From NCBI GenBank assembly GCA_021014325.1, contig CM037472.1, forward strand, positions 3,038,001 through 3,102,000: DNA of 64,000 bases, read 5' to 3'. This stretch comes from Plazaster borealis (taxonomy: Eukaryota > Echinodermata > Asteroidea > Forcipulatida > Labidiasteridae). Positions 1 to 13,000 of this stretch are shown in pieces; the first letter of the stretch is position 1, and every line of letters starts with the position of its first letter. Under the pieces are notes generated by a model. The model did no database searches. It saw nothing but the letters and a program-made list of their open reading frames with translations, and had not been told where the DNA came from. A program made the translations under genes and the position numbers.

Positions 1-772
1 GTAGGCCTTTTGTGTGAGTGTGTAGTGAAGTGTGTGAGAGTGGTCTGGGAGAGTACAAGTGGTTTTACCAAGATACAACCTATACTAGTCTTTTGCTGCA
101 TGTCTGATCTAGGATAACCACAGTGGTGTAACTTCTTGCTGCAAATCAAATGTTTAACTGTTGGGGCAATTGGCTCCATGAAATATCTTTGGGATTTGTT
201 CTACTAAACTAAGCAGTGGAAGACTAAGATAAACTTAGAAGCATTGAGACTAACATAGTGACAAGCCCAGTGATGGACAGTAGACAGCAAGGCAACTCAT
301 TAAACTGCAAACCAGTAAGTTAATTTGTTTAATTATAAAAATACAATAACATTCACAGGAGCCACTAGACAAATTATCTCCAATTTTTGACAAACATTTT
401 GGAGAAATAAGGGGACTTGCAAGTATTTGATTGCCAACTGAGAACAAGTTCAATTACATTTTGTCAACATTCTTGACCTAAAAACAGAAGATTTAATGTT
501 AACATTAAAGTTCCTGGTCTGGACTTGTGGACAAGTCATTAAATATTTGTTGCTGCTGCCCATTAACAACTTGTGCATCCTGAATGTGGTGTGTATTCAT
601 TTATTCATGTGTGTGTACATAGTCAGGGCTTGTATTGGGGGGGGGATCCACAATACTGCAGGGTTTGTAGCTCAATTTTGTTACTGAACCAGCAAGTTTG
701 TCAAATGAGAATGTGTCACATTGGATGACCTGAACAAGGTTTACATATTTTGCAAAGCATTTCTAAGTTTGC
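1..772. other. Intergenic DNA, no gene seen
   Basis: No open frame here looks like a protein. The stretch around 640-740 (a G-run, then an 'ACTGCAGGG TTTGTAGCTC' type sequence) is a degraded relative of the repeats at 23045-23440 and 23715-23935. Nothing else is recognised. Confidence 0.5.
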
Positions 773-775
773 TAA

Positions 776-1083
776 AGCCGGCCTCAGGTCGACCTTGTGT
801 CAACAAAAAACAGTCGGCGACTGACTTCCAGGATCACACTGCGCCAGAGCTAAGACCATCGGGAACTTTTCAGTCGGCGATTATTTACAACCTGAGCGTA
901 ACTGCGATGATTTTAAGACAATCGGAAACAGTCGCCGCTCGAAAAAATTAACAGTCGCAAGAGTAGAACAATTTCAACTTGTACGACGTGATCCCGACAG
1001 TCGGGAACCAATCGCAGTCGACCTGTGAGTATTTGGGACATCGTGCGTGCGCAAGAAAATCGTAGGTCGACCTGAGGCCGGCT
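776..1083. mobile_element. Harbinger-like MITE with TAA target duplication
   Basis: A 308-bp element has near-perfect 20-bp terminal inverted repeats: AGCCGGCCTCAGGTCGACCT at the left and its exact complement ending at 1083. It is flanked on both sides by TAA (773-775 and 1084-1086). A 3-bp TWA duplication is the signature of PIF/Harbinger transposons. The inside has no coding frame but repeats CAGTCGGCGA, CAGTCGCC, CAGTCGCAAG and CAGTCGGGAA motifs several times. The superfamily call rests on the duplication only. Confidence 0.75.
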
Positions 1084-1086
1084 TAA

Positions 1087-2525
1087 GATGCATAGGCCTA
1101 ATTTATGCAAAAGAATAATTTTACTACACAGAAAAAAAGAATTGCATAGCAGATTTGCTGCACAACCATTTGGGACGAAATTGTTCCCCGGTTATGATTA
1201 TACGGATGTATGTACATTAAATTTGTTGCCAGACAAATTTAAATTACAGACCAGCTTGGTATTATTACCAGTCACAACATCTTTGGGGTGTCAACTAAAG
1301 GTTTTTTAAAGAGTGTAATAATTTGAAACTCTAATTGTGACAAGTTTCCAGTCATTTGTTGACTTGTTTGACAGGTCTCCCTTATGTCCATGGTTGTAGG
1401 CCTACAGAACAAACTTTCTTTACAAGTTATGCATGACATGAGTACAACGTACAAGTTTTGTAGTACTAGCACTGTGTGGGTTAGCCTTGATGATGATGGG
1501 GGGGGGGGGGGGTGATAACATATTTTACCTCAATCCCCCTGTGAAAAAATCTACATTGGCAACATGTCCTTGTATTTGACCAACCTTGAAAAAATCAATC
1601 CGGACAAATACGTACCAATACAGGTTTTTTGTGTGCTGGAGAAAATGTTTCCTCACATAACTATTACCAAATACTAAAACGTCTCTTTGATTCAAAGTGG
1701 CTTTACCTTGATATAAAAAACAGCAACAACAACAACAAATATTATGTGGTTTCCCAAAATGTAATTGACCGAATTATTGTTTATAAAGGTTTATATATTT
1801 GTTTTTTTAATTAAAAATATAAACTGGCTAATAATTTTGTATTTTCCTGAAATGAAACCTGGAAACATTTCCTTGGTTATTTTAATGATCAAAGTGGCTT
1901 CTAAAATGGGTTGTTACGTGGTTCAGCAAGATTTTTTATGAGGCCGTAGAAAAAATAATTCATGGGCCAAGGGTAAATCTATGACAAATAACTTTGTTTC
2001 TAAAAGCATGTTCACCTTTTAATCCTATATCTCCTTTTAGCCTCAAAGTTGCATATTTATAAGAATTTTTCTTTAATTTCTTTAATTTTCCCAAGTTCTT
2101 GCTCAAATCGCTTTCATCAACACAGGGCTCGTCATTTGGGTCTTCGTGTGATTTGACTGAAGGAACTTATCCTTGGGCAACAATTTTCTTTTAAAATTAT
2201 TGGTCATGAAATGTAATAATGATATAATATTAATAAATACCTTGGGATAGTTTTCGCACTCTGATTGGTTGAAGACTGATCATGTGGGGGTGTATTAACA
2301 TGTGATTCAAAGACCGGCTCTGTGAACTAGCCAATAAATGGCCCCAAAACAAGCATTTTGTTGTGTAAAAGTTCTGTATGCACTGTGCTTGTTGTGCAGG
2401 AACTATCAAATCAACTGTTTTCTTGTATATGCATATTGTTTTTGTGTTTTTGGGGGAAAGGAGAGATTGTGCCGTGTGCATGCGCATACCAAGCGTACGT
2501 GTGAACACGCAGACAATGTATCAAT
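1087..2525. other. Intergenic DNA with poly-G tract
   Basis: No gene is supported. A long G homopolymer lies near 1499-1512 and AT-rich simple sequence at 1680-1830. Open frames here are short and lack any recognisable motif. Confidence 0.5.
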
Positions 2526-2892
2526 TTAAAGACACTGCATGGACACCTTTGGTAATTGTCAAAGACCAGTCTTCTCACTTGGTGTATCTCAACATATGCA
2601 CAAAGTAACAAACCTGTGAAAATTTGAACTCAATTGGTCATCGAAGTTGCGATATAATAGTGGAAGAAAAAGCACCCTTGTCACACGAAGTTGTGTGCTT
2701 TCACATGTGATTTCGAATGAATTCAAATATTTTACTGAGAAATTACTTTTTTCTCAAAAACAACGTTATTTCAGAGGGAGCCGTTTCTCACAATGTTTTA
2801 TACTATCAACAGCTCTCCATTGATCAGTACCAAGTAAGTTTTTATGCTAACAATTATTTTGAGTAATTACCAATAGTGTCCAGTGCCTTTAA
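2526..2892. mobile_element. TTAA-flanked MITE, AAAGGCACTGGAC family, copy 1
   Basis: The ends are inverted copies of an approximately 26-bp repeat: left 'AAAGACACTGCATGGACACC' (with a short insertion relative to the other copies) and right the complement of AAAGGCACTGGACACTATTG, with TTAA at each border. The interior is shared with the copies at 6376, 9673 and 28281, including CCTGTGAAAATTTG, TCAGAGGGAGCCGTTTCTCA and ATACTATCAACAGCTCTCC. TTAA borders point to piggyBac-type mobilisation by a transposase encoded elsewhere; no transposase is present. Confidence 0.75.
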
Positions 2893-5155
2893 GGTAGCTG
2901 GCACGCACATGATACAAACATAATGCAATTAATGCATAAAGCTGTACACCAACCAAAGTATATTTATGGTGCTGTTGTTAATTTTCAAAGCTTGGGATAG
3001 TCTGGTTCTTGAAAACATGCATAGGTAGTTAATGTGTAAGAGATTAGTTCCGATTCAAAACTTGAACAGCCTAAAAAATGGCCCGTGAAAAATAAAAAGA
3101 ACAATTCTAAAAACATCAGCAAAAGAAAACTCACAAATTAGGATGATTTTTACTGTTTTTGTTTTTTGTGTGAAAGGTATTTATTTATGGCAACAGTGTG
3201 AGGAACCGGCCTTCGGCTCAGTCCGTTAATAGCGGCCAGCCACCAACCCGGTCATTACCAAGACCGTGCCCTCACACTGTTATTGCCTAATTAATTAGAA
3301 CCAATCTATTCTTTGTAAATTATTTTGATGTTTAAATATTTTCACAAGTTTCCTGTGATAAAAATATGTGGCATTGATGTACCTGTGCATTCAGTTGGCC
3401 AATAGGCCATGATAAAGAGTACACCATAGGTATTTGTAACGTATTTGTAACAGTCAACTTAGAGGTAACCAACGGCACTGCATCAACCATGAACACTTCC
3501 GAGCACAATACTTGTACTATGGTCTTAGATAATAATTGGACACTTAATTTTCGTCTGAAACACTGTAACAGCGAAATGTAGCCTATAAAGAGTCAACACC
3601 ATTCAAACCACTGTTGCTTATTTTGATTGCCAAAATTGAAATTAGCCCAATATAATTATGAGCACATAGAAAATTTGTACCATGTACCATGCCCGATATG
3701 GGCGAGACGGTATTCTAGCCCCCCCCCCCCTTGCCCCTTCCCATACTTGAATTGAACGCACTATTGTTCTCTTGTACAGAAGAACAACCCCCCCCTTAAA
3801 ATCCTCCAAAAGATTTAAAGAATTCCTGATATTCCAAGCACACAATGAAGACATGATTGGGGGGGTACACCATGCCCCATATCGAGCGCCACATAGACAA
3901 ATATCAAATTTTTTGATGTGGTAAAATGGGATCACCCATGGAAAATTCACAGATTAGTTGTGTGGCGTGTTTATTGATAATGAGCGGAAAATATTTAATG
4001 TGTAAGAAATTAGGTCCCATGCAAGAACAGCCTATAGCCCTTGCCTTAAAATAGAACAATTCTAAAAATATCGGCGAAAGGAAAATCACAAATTCTGATG
4101 TTTTTACCAGTTCTTGTTGTAAAGGTATTTATTAATGGCAATAAGGCTCACGGGCCGGGGAGCCTTTACAAGTTAGTTTCTAGAAGTAAACAAAACCCAC
4201 TTCACTTGGGACGGGTTGTGCAAAATTTGTCAAAACTCAGCCTCAAAGAATGTGAAAAACAAAATTGGTACGGCAAACTCTTCTAAGGGCATGTAGCACT
4301 ATTTTCATAGCCGTGCTTTACAAGAATTTTAGTTGTACTTATCACTTCTGAGAAATTTAAGACAACTTATTCGTTAAATCTAACGCGCAATTTCAACACT
4401 GTTGTCGTCTGCGCACCGAAAAAGTGTTGTTGTTTTTTCACTTTGCGGCCACAAACACCCGAAATTTCTTCTAATTTTGCGAATGAAAACCCTTTGCAAC
4501 ACTTTTATTCTCAAGACATGAAAATTATAAACTCACCATCGCATTTTGTTAGTAGTTTGCACTTGGAACTCCGGTGAAAACCTGATTTGTTTGGAGCAAA
4601 AGACATCTAAACTTTTCAAAGTCTTCCATTTTTTCTTCGATAATAACGCGTAAACGGCGGCCGAATAATGTGAATGCAGTAGATGCACGGCCTCAATATA
4701 CGGCTCTGACGGCCCGTCCTCCGGCGCCCCCTCTGCCGGCCAAGTTCGCCAAACCCGGCTTTCTCATTTGCATAACAAAGCCTGACCCTTCCTTCGCCAA
4801 ATTTATGACCATATTTGGTAATAAAATGGGCGGGCTTTTCAAGGGATGAAACTATTTAATTTAAAAGGGGTTGATCAGGGACATCTGCTTGCACGGGGTA
4901 AACTCAATTAATCATTCGACTATAGTGTTTACACGGTGAGATTGTTATTGATTGGCTAATTAAGTGAACAATATCCCTTTTGAAGAAAATGGAACACACA
5001 CAAAATAGAGCAGAGATTTTTGTCTTAAGGTATTGAGAATTTAGAATTTGATCAATACTACCCATCCGGTAATAAACAAATATACGCGTGACCGAGAAGT
5101 AGGGAACACTGTTTTTGTAAACAGGTAATGAGAAATTAAAAGTTGATCAATTGGA
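2893..5155. other. Intergenic DNA, no gene seen
   Basis: No coding region is supported. Poly-C runs occur near 3719-3730 and 3789-3795. The 4640-4800 stretch is locally GC-richer (CGGCGGCC, GGCCCGTCCTCCGGCGCC) and could be regulatory, but nothing specific is recognisable. A small inverted repeat at 3189-3287 is listed separately. Confidence 0.45.
3189..3287. repeat. About 100-bp inverted-repeat (foldback) sequence
   Basis: The left arm GGCAACAGTGTGAGG is repeated in inverse orientation at the right as CCTCACACTGTTATTGCC, with three extra bases. The whole unit could fold back. It is probably a very small MITE; no clear target duplication was found. Confidence 0.5.
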
Positions 5156-5423
5156 TTAACCCTTTCATGCACCATTTGTTTTAGTGATAAATTGATCAAA
5201 TGGACACATTAATTGTTTACTCTTTTTTTGCAAATGGTAACCCCCCCCCCAAAAAAAAACACAAAAAACACAAAAAAACAGGTCATAATAGCACCCTCAA
5301 GAGTCCTAGCTTTCACATTATGAGCACTGTGAGGCCATGCGATTTGTATTCTTCATGTTACAACTATTTTTTGAAGGGATTTAAACCGGTCGCTAGCGTC
5401 CGTTCGGCGCATGAAAGGGTTAA
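5156..5423. mobile_element. piggyBac-like MITE (TTAACCCTTTCATGC ends)
   Basis: The 268-bp unit is bounded by TTAA on both sides and has inverted ends CCCTTTCATGCACC / GGCGCATGAAAGGG (one mismatch in 14). TTAA duplication plus a CCCTTT terminus is the classic piggyBac arrangement. The interior holds a poly-C/poly-A tract (5239-5280) and no transposase. The same type of end is seen at 62177-62427. Confidence 0.8.
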
Positions 5424-5809
5424 ACTATTTGTATGGTTTTCACATATCAAAGTCGCAAAAACACTTTCAAAAAGCCCTTGGAAATCATGAAAATTCCTTT
5501 GGATTCGCACCATGAAATCTTTTTTCTTTTCCATATAATTATTTTTTAAGCGCACTCGTTGAACCCAACTTTTCCCTGCCATTGATCCCCATTAATATTA
5601 TGGAATGATCCCTGCCCCCACCCACAAAGTAGTCTGTACACTTTCTGTGCGGTCTTTTTTCAAGTTGTATTAACATTTGAGAAGTCTGGGGAGATGATCA
5701 ACCAATGTTATTGTTTTTGTTTTACACGTGTTTGACTGCTGTTAACCACGCGACATCACGATCGGAACAGATCGATCTTTGCTGTGTAGAACGTTTGAAA
5801 AGACTTGAA

Positions 5810-8796
5810 ATGTCTGATGACCTGGACGAATTCAAAGTGAAGGAGGTAATTAATTATTAGTTTATGTGTTTTCAAACGATATTTTGAATAAGAAAATAAG
5901 TAGATTTCCAAGAAGGATAGTCTCGGGGTAAGAAGGATTGAGGCATACGATTGTCTCTACACTTACATTCAGCATTAGCGTTTGTTAGTAGTTGTATGGC
6001 CTTTTATAATCGTAACCTTCGATCCTTCCAATGGTCATCACACAATATACATTTGTTTGTTTTTAAAGTTGGGTAAAATAATAGCTGCAAATGGCTGAAA
6101 TAAAAAAACAGACTTGAAAGTAGGACTTAACTCTCCGGTGGATCGAGGATTACGATTAGGCCTAGATTGCAATCAGGCCTAGAGAGTGGAACTTCACAGA
6201 GGCATTATGAAGGCAGGCAGTTGCCTCAATACCCCCTTGGTCATTGCCTTGGTGCCCCTTAAAATGTTCCAGCAGAAACTTATAGTTTCCTCAATGAAAT
6301 GCCCTTTACCAAGGAGAAGGAGAAACTGCCTTGCCATTCTGAAGCATCAGGCCTGTGCAACCACCTATAGCATACTTAAATGCACTGGACACGTTTGGTA
6401 ATTGTCAAAGACTAGTATTCTCACTTGGTATATCAAATATTAAATAACAAACCTGTGAAAATTTGGGCTCAATCGGTCATCAAAGTTGCAAGAAAATAAT
6501 GAAAGAAAAAACACCCTTGTTGCACAAACTTGTGTGCTTTCAGATGCCTGAGAAAGGCTTCAGGCCTAACTTCTTTCTCAGATTCAAATATTTTAGTGAG
6601 AAATTACCTCTTTCTCAAAAACTACGTTACTTCAGAAAGAGTCATTTCTCACAATGTTTTATACTATCAACAGCAGCTCTCCATTGCTCTTAACCAAGTA
6701 AATTGTTATGCTGATATATATTTTGAGTAATTACCAAACTAGTCCAGTGCCTTTAAGGCAGTGTGTCCTGTGATTTTTGTCAATTCATACATTTATTTTT
6801 CCTTTTTTGCTTTACAGAATGTCAAATTATGTACACAAAGTTCTATTTTAACAAAGACACTGGAGTTTCAGTCAATAATTATTACATTCATGGCAATTTT
6901 CTTTTTCTCTTTGCTTTCTTTGATTCAGGTTTACTCAGCCCCCAAACCAAAATGGAAACAACAGAGCTGGGGTGAGTACGTTTCCAAGGTCTTGAGGGTG
7001 TGCTCTGAAAGTGAAACCAACTACGACCATGGATTGACTAGGCCTATGCTAATAACAATTTTGCAAACTTTACCTAAGAATTCAGATTTATACACATCTT
7101 AAAATCAATCTTAGCTCTTTGTGAAATTGTGCCCAGATCACCTATCATTGAAGGGTAGTGGTTTACTCCCAAAGTTTCCAAGAGCAGACTTCCAAACCTG
7201 GGCACCTTTGGAACATAATAACTAAGCAGTGTTTCATAATTAACTGGTATGTTTTAAAATGATTTATAACCTCATTTTATGTGATCCTAAAGTTATTATG
7301 GCAGAGAGCCCAAGGTGAAAAAATACCTGTTTCATTTCATTTTATTATAATACATGTATTTCTAATAGCACTGTCTGCTTTGCTGTCCAGTTTTGGTTGC
7401 TTTGTAGTTTAATACTCAATTGAATTGTTTAACTTCTGTAAAGATGTCATAAGTCTGAGCAACCCTTTACTTCTTTGGTTAAATAATTTGGTGTACAGTG
7501 TTTTTAAAAAACAAAACACTTCACACACACACAAAAAACATTATTAAAGTACAATGAGTTAAAGTTTTTAACAGACCATAAATTAGGCACTACACTAATT
7601 TTCTTGCATTACATCTACATAGTACCTGAACACTTGAGGGAGGATGCAGCTGTGACTAGTTTATAATGGGGAAAGATAACTTAACACAAAGGTGATTTCT
7701 TTTTTCCTTTTTCCAGTGGCTTGATGTATATCCTCCAAGAAGGTAGCTGATGATGTATAGTCAGTCAGGATAATGGTATGTAGAGATTGCAAATAAATTT
7801 ACTTCTCACCTTGTTCATATGAGCTGACAAGCTCAGTTGCTTTTGTAATAGCCGCTAACAAATTAGGAAAGTGCTTTATAACGGAAGAATCTTTTCTTTT
7901 CTTTTTTACAAATAAATTAATATTTTTTTCTTCCGATTGCTGATGACGAGTATTTGAAAGCAATGTCAGGGAAGATAATCCTTTTTAACCTTGTCACATT
8001 TCTGACTTTTCTGAGGATCTTAACTTGAAGGAGTTACCTCCAGGTGACAATTCTTGTCATTCCCTATTCATCCATTTATTGTCGCTTATTGTGCTGTTGG
8101 ATGTGTAATAAAATAAACCAAATAATTATTTAGTTTTAACATTTGGATAAATGTTCATGTTTGGATAGAGAATTATGTAGTCCATAATGTGCTTACAGTT
8201 AATGAATAGCAGAAGAATAATGCCAGTGTCGGTCATACACAATCATTACAAAAGTTTTACATGTTTCAGATTATTATGACATGCTTGGCTCGTAGGCCTA
8301 TGCTTAGCACATCTGCTTGGCAAAAATTAGTTGGCAACCAGCACCAATCAGTGTATATTAAACTGCATTTTGGTTGGTATGCCGTTTCTGTTTCAATTGT
8401 TTTCCTGTGGTTAGTACTTTTGTCTGCTTAGCAGTTTTACAAATTGGTCCTTGCAGAGATGGTCAGTTTCTTATGATTTAATTGTGACAAGCAACATCTT
8501 GACAAATTCTACTTTGTTTTCTCTTTTTAGGAAGGCCATTCCTTATCTGAGACACCAGTCCAACATCATGTCTTATCTTTGCTCCTTCAACCTCGTAGTC
8601 TTCTGGTTCTTAAGGATGACATGTATACATCTTATCTCCATGGTATCACAGAGACAACCACAGACAAAGTAGTCAATGTTGAAACTGGGATGGACCACAG
8701 TAGCATTGGTGACATACTGGAGTCATTATCATATCACATCTGACAACTAGATATGTCCTCAAAACTCTACAACAAAACTTGATTGGTAAGAGGTAA
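5810..8796 (+). pseudogene. Broken ALKBH6-like gene (AlkB-family dioxygenase relative)
   Basis: ALKBH6 is a predicted Fe(II)/2-oxoglutarate dioxygenase of the AlkB family. Three pieces survive with splice sites. Exon A (5810-5845) encodes MSDDLDEFKVKE and ends in GTAATT. Exon B (6929-6971) follows a good TTTGATTCAG acceptor and encodes VYSAPKPKWKQQSWG, matching the family's APKPKW segment but lacking about eight residues before the NWGG-like site. The last exon (from 8531) encodes LLLQPRSLLVLKDDMYTSYL and HGITETTTDK, the family's strongly conserved C-terminal part. The exons that would carry the iron-binding HxD region are not found, and 7721-7748 is at best a shrunken remnant of the GGL...P exon. 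In the last exon the reading frame stops at TGA 8741, while the family-like ending (TRYVLKTLQQNLIGKR) continues in another frame to TAA 8794-8796. Because introns remain, this is a duplicated, decayed copy rather than a retrocopy. Assembly loss of the middle is the alternative. Confidence 0.7.
6376..6756. mobile_element. TTAA-flanked MITE, AAAGGCACTGGAC family, copy 2
   Basis: TTAAATGCACTGGACACGTT at the left and its inverse CCAGTGCCTTTAA at the right border this copy, with the family's conserved interior. It lies in the first intron of the ALKBH6-like remnant, where the family's second coding segment would be expected. Confidence 0.75.
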
Positions 8797-8800
8797 TAAA
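8795..8800 (+). promoter_or_regulatory. Poly(A) signal of the ALKBH6-like remnant
   Basis: AATAAA overlaps the family-like stop codon (TAATAAA), which is consistent with the original gene ending here. Confidence 0.45.
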
Positions 8801-9672
8801 GAGCTGAGATAACTTCACTGATGTCTGAATTCTTAGTTTGCCCATAGAGGGGGCTGTTTTCTTCTGCGTCCCATGCACAATGTATGATTTCTCAAAATAG
8901 TTTATACTGTTAAATTTTAGTGCCACTGTAACTTTTCCTGTATTTTATTGCTTTTAAAAAATGCTCACTGGAGTGCCTTAACAATATTTGTGGCACATTT
9001 TTTACAATTTTTTGAGCAAAAAAATTGCTGCTCTTCACAGTGATTGCACCCTGTGTCATCACAAGCCGAGTCTTGCTAGTGCAATTTTTGACTTGAGTGA
9101 GGGCGCTGCCATGTTTGACCTTGTGACCACATTAGCAAGGGGTCCAGGGGGTTCAGGGGTCCATTGACCCTTGCACCACGCGCTTATGCCTGCCCATGGG
9201 CTGCCATTTTGGGAGTCAAATTGCATAGCGATACGATGCATATCTAACCACGAATGGATTGCCTAAAATGCACTCGTACACAATAATGCACCACAGGAAA
9301 CCGACTTCCAAAATGGCGTAACTAATTAGATTTGGTGTGATTGATGACTTCAGGTCAATTAGGTCAATAGCTTCATTAAGGTCAAATTGAGAGGAAAGAA
9401 AGTTAAGGCCAACATAGATCCTAATATGTTATCAGCATTGTAGGAAATTCAACAGTAACATTTCATTTTTCCAACTCCTGCACCTATTTATACACCGTAC
9501 AATCATAGAGGTCTTCCTCCATGGTACAATGGTGCTTCACCTGTTCAACACAACATACCACTAGAATATTGAAGAAAAAAAACATTTGCAGTTTGGGTTT
9601 AAACTCAAACTTACTATATATATTAGATCTATCTAATTGTTTGCTGAATCTAAAATAATATTGAGTAACATC
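8801..9672. other. Intergenic DNA, no gene seen
   Basis: No coding region supported. The stretch 9060-9240 is locally GC-richer but only gives an anonymous 60-codon frame. Confidence 0.45.
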
Positions 9673-10043
9673 TTAAAGGCACTGAACACGTTTGGTAACT
9701 GTCAAAGACCAGTGTTCTCACTTGGTGTATCCCAACATATGCATAAAATAACAAGCTTGTGAAAATTTGGGCTCAATTGGTCATCGAAGTTGCAAGAAAA
9801 TGATGAAAGAAAAAACACCCTTGTTGTACAAATTTGTGTGCTTTCAGATAGTAATAAAAGGCTTCTTGCAAGAAGTCTTTTATTATTTTAGTGAGAAATT
9901 ACCTCTTTCTCAAAAACTACGTTACTTCAGAGGGAGTCGTTTCTCACAACGTTTTATACTATCAACAGCTCTCTGTTGCTCGTTACCAAGTCAGTTTTTA
10001 TGCTATATTTTGCATAATTACCAAACGTGTACAGTGCCTTTAA
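9673..10043. mobile_element. TTAA-flanked MITE, AAAGGCACTGGAC family, copy 3
   Basis: Starts TTAAAGGCACTGAACACGTT and ends with the inverse ACAGTGCCTTTAA. The interior matches copies 1, 2 and 4, including CTCAAAAACTACGTTACTTC. The centre (around 9850-9885) carries a short palindrome-like AAAGGCTTCTTGCAAGAAGTC, also present in copy 4. Confidence 0.75.
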
Positions 10044-13000
10044 AATTCCAATCAGTTGTACTGATTAAAGAAAAACATCATCCTGCTTGACTCAATAGTT
10101 TAGGTACATTGAAGCTAAGGGGTTCATAACAAGAGCATCTTTCTCCATTCTCTTCTATTGGATGCTAACCATCTCAACTTGTGTAGATCCGTCTTATTGT
10201 TGAGTGTTTAAAAAAGCGTTACTGCATAGTATTAATAATTTGAGCAGACTTGTTTCTCATAGGTGTTTAAACTTCACAATAACTTATAATCTAGTCTTTT
10301 GCATTGCAAATTGATTTACATAAATTGAGAAAACCAATGTTAGTATTTTGAACTTTGTGTTTGAATGCAGATTAATAAAGATTAATAAACCTGAAAAGCA
10401 TTGTACAGTTACATGATTGGTAGTGCTCCTTGAACTTTGTCAGTTTGTCTTTGTCAAATCTGAACAATCGTCAGTAAATCTGCATAATTTATAACAAAAC
10501 ATCTTCAATGCCCACAGTTTCATGGCCAATGTTTGGTATTATGATGTTGACCTCCAAGTCAGACACATTAATTTCAGGTAATGTGCAAATCAAGCAATAT
10601 CTTGTCTGGGACTGAAAATTGATTAACGCGGAATACTGTAGTTTGTCTGTACCACATACCTCGAGGCCCAAGGTTTGATAGCAATTTCAGCTTTGATGCG
10701 CAATGAATGTGCAAACTGCGGAGTTGGAACAGCACAACACGCAGGGTGCGATATGGACCATGTGATATGGTATAATATCAAACTTTTGTTGCAGTGGGTC
10801 GACCAATCAGAATCGAGGATTCAACTTTGATTGAAGATAAATGCATGTGTACTTTCATTAATATTCCATTTCTATAAATATCAGGTATCAAAACTAAAAA
10901 TCTTGTGGACGGTTTCAGTATAACTATAATATTCACTCACTTGAAATGGCATAAGTTACGAGACCCCAGTTAATCTGAGGCCTTTTTTTCTAGTTATAAA
11001 AAATTTACCTAGTGGTATTGGTGAAACACATATTGTAGGTTTGACTTAATAGTACTGTGCTAAGCATGCACATTTATTTTGTTTAGGACAATAGTACTTT
11101 TTTAGAGAGCAGGGAGAGCAGATATAGGGCCTACATGTAGCATAAGCTGTCATTTACATTTTGAAATTTTAGGGTTATGCGACTATTCAGTATGCCCCCA
11201 ATATTAAATTTGTTAGCAACCAGAGGTTGGGGGCTGGAGACCCCCGCCTCCCCAGCTCAGACCCTTTCCTCCCTATTGCCCCCTCCCCCCATTTTATGCA
11301 TCTGTAAACAAGAAAACAAATTATTCTAAATCTTGAAAAAACCTTGAGTTTTCTATACAATACAGTGGCTACGACATACAGCTCATCAATCTTAAACATT
11401 TAAAATTCATTTAAAACTTCAAACTTAGTAAACTGCCAGTTCACTTTTAATGTTTGCATCACATTTCTCCAAGGGTAAAGCCCTAAAGCAAAATGCACTT
11501 GGGTATGTGAACAAACAATTAGGGTTTTACTTTTCACTCTGATATTACATCAAACCAATAAATCCGAGTCTAAAAGCAAGGAAAGGGGGTCACATGACAT
11601 GGGCCCTGGATATATGATCACTGGGAGCAAGCACAGGTTCCCACTTCCTCTTGCACCCCCCCCCCCCCGCCCATTCCCACCCCCAAAATATCAAAACAAA
11701 TTATTGTAATAAACAAAACATTGCAAGAACATGCTCATACACACATCTATAAAAAGGAGGGGAACAAATCATCACATAGCATTTCCATGTTTAACTTTTA
11801 TTCTAACCGCATAAATGTTTAACTTTTATTCCAGCTGTATACATTATTTTCATCAACAAGTTAAAAATCATTCATGCAGTTTGATCAGAGATTCTACAAC
11901 ACAAGACCCATAATGTATAGCTGTTTACAATTTGCTTACATTCAAAGTAATGTGAGTCATGTTTTTCCGCCGGGCAAGAAGCGCGTACCATACGTGCCTG
12001 TCCCCTGTCCTTTGTAGGTGGCTGTCAGTACACAAAGGTTTTGCCCGGCGACATGCGCGTGCATCATGTTATGATTTTCGAATGACGTCAGAGGTCACAT
12101 CGTCTATAACGATGCCAGATAGAGTGCTTTCGCTAATAAGTCCCACACAGCCCTGTGGAGGCTGGGCTTGGTGTTTAGAACACACAGGCTGTGCATGCAA
12201 TGACATGTCCATGTGCTGTACTGAATGAAATTTCTCATTTTTTTAAAGACTTATCTTACATACAATAATTATGAAGGAGAAATTGTGGCATACATTAGTT
12301 TTAAGCAGCCTTCGAAAACATATCAAAACTTCCTTTGTCTTTGTCACATCTTAAGTTCTGGATACATGATTGAGATAAAACTTGACAGTTATTTTCTTAT
12401 TGACACAAGTTATTTTCATTCTAAATTTGAACAAATTCTGATATTTGATTTTGGAGAAATAATTCTTATTTCGACCTTGGGTATTTTTCTGGGATGACGT
12501 AGTTATGACATCATTAATTCAAGATTTGTTATTATTTTATGTTCAAGAAATAATAATTCATCCACCTGAACCTTGTTCCAATTTCCGCCATTTTGGCTCC
12601 AGAGGCTCATAACAGCTCTTTTTAATATTTTTTGAATTGAACTTTCAGTATGGATCGGAATTAGACAATTTATTATTCGTTCTTTCCCCAAAACCCTATT
12701 GACTTAACATGTGACTTTTCCAAGTGTCATAATGTCCCTTTTAAAATTATCAGAAGTAGACAAATCATATACCATATTAAAGCTTATGCCTGTTTAGGGT
12801 CGGATCAAAGTGAAACTTTTTAGATTTTCCAAGAACTTTTTATTCATTCATTCCTTCATCTCAGCACTATCTCAATATTGCAAAATGTACATACAAGTAA
12901 TTAATAGAGAAGGGCAATTAAACAGAAATGTACAAAGAAGTACTAGGATAGTAATTATATTAGACACAATGAATCAGAGGCAAATATGGCGGAATATTTA

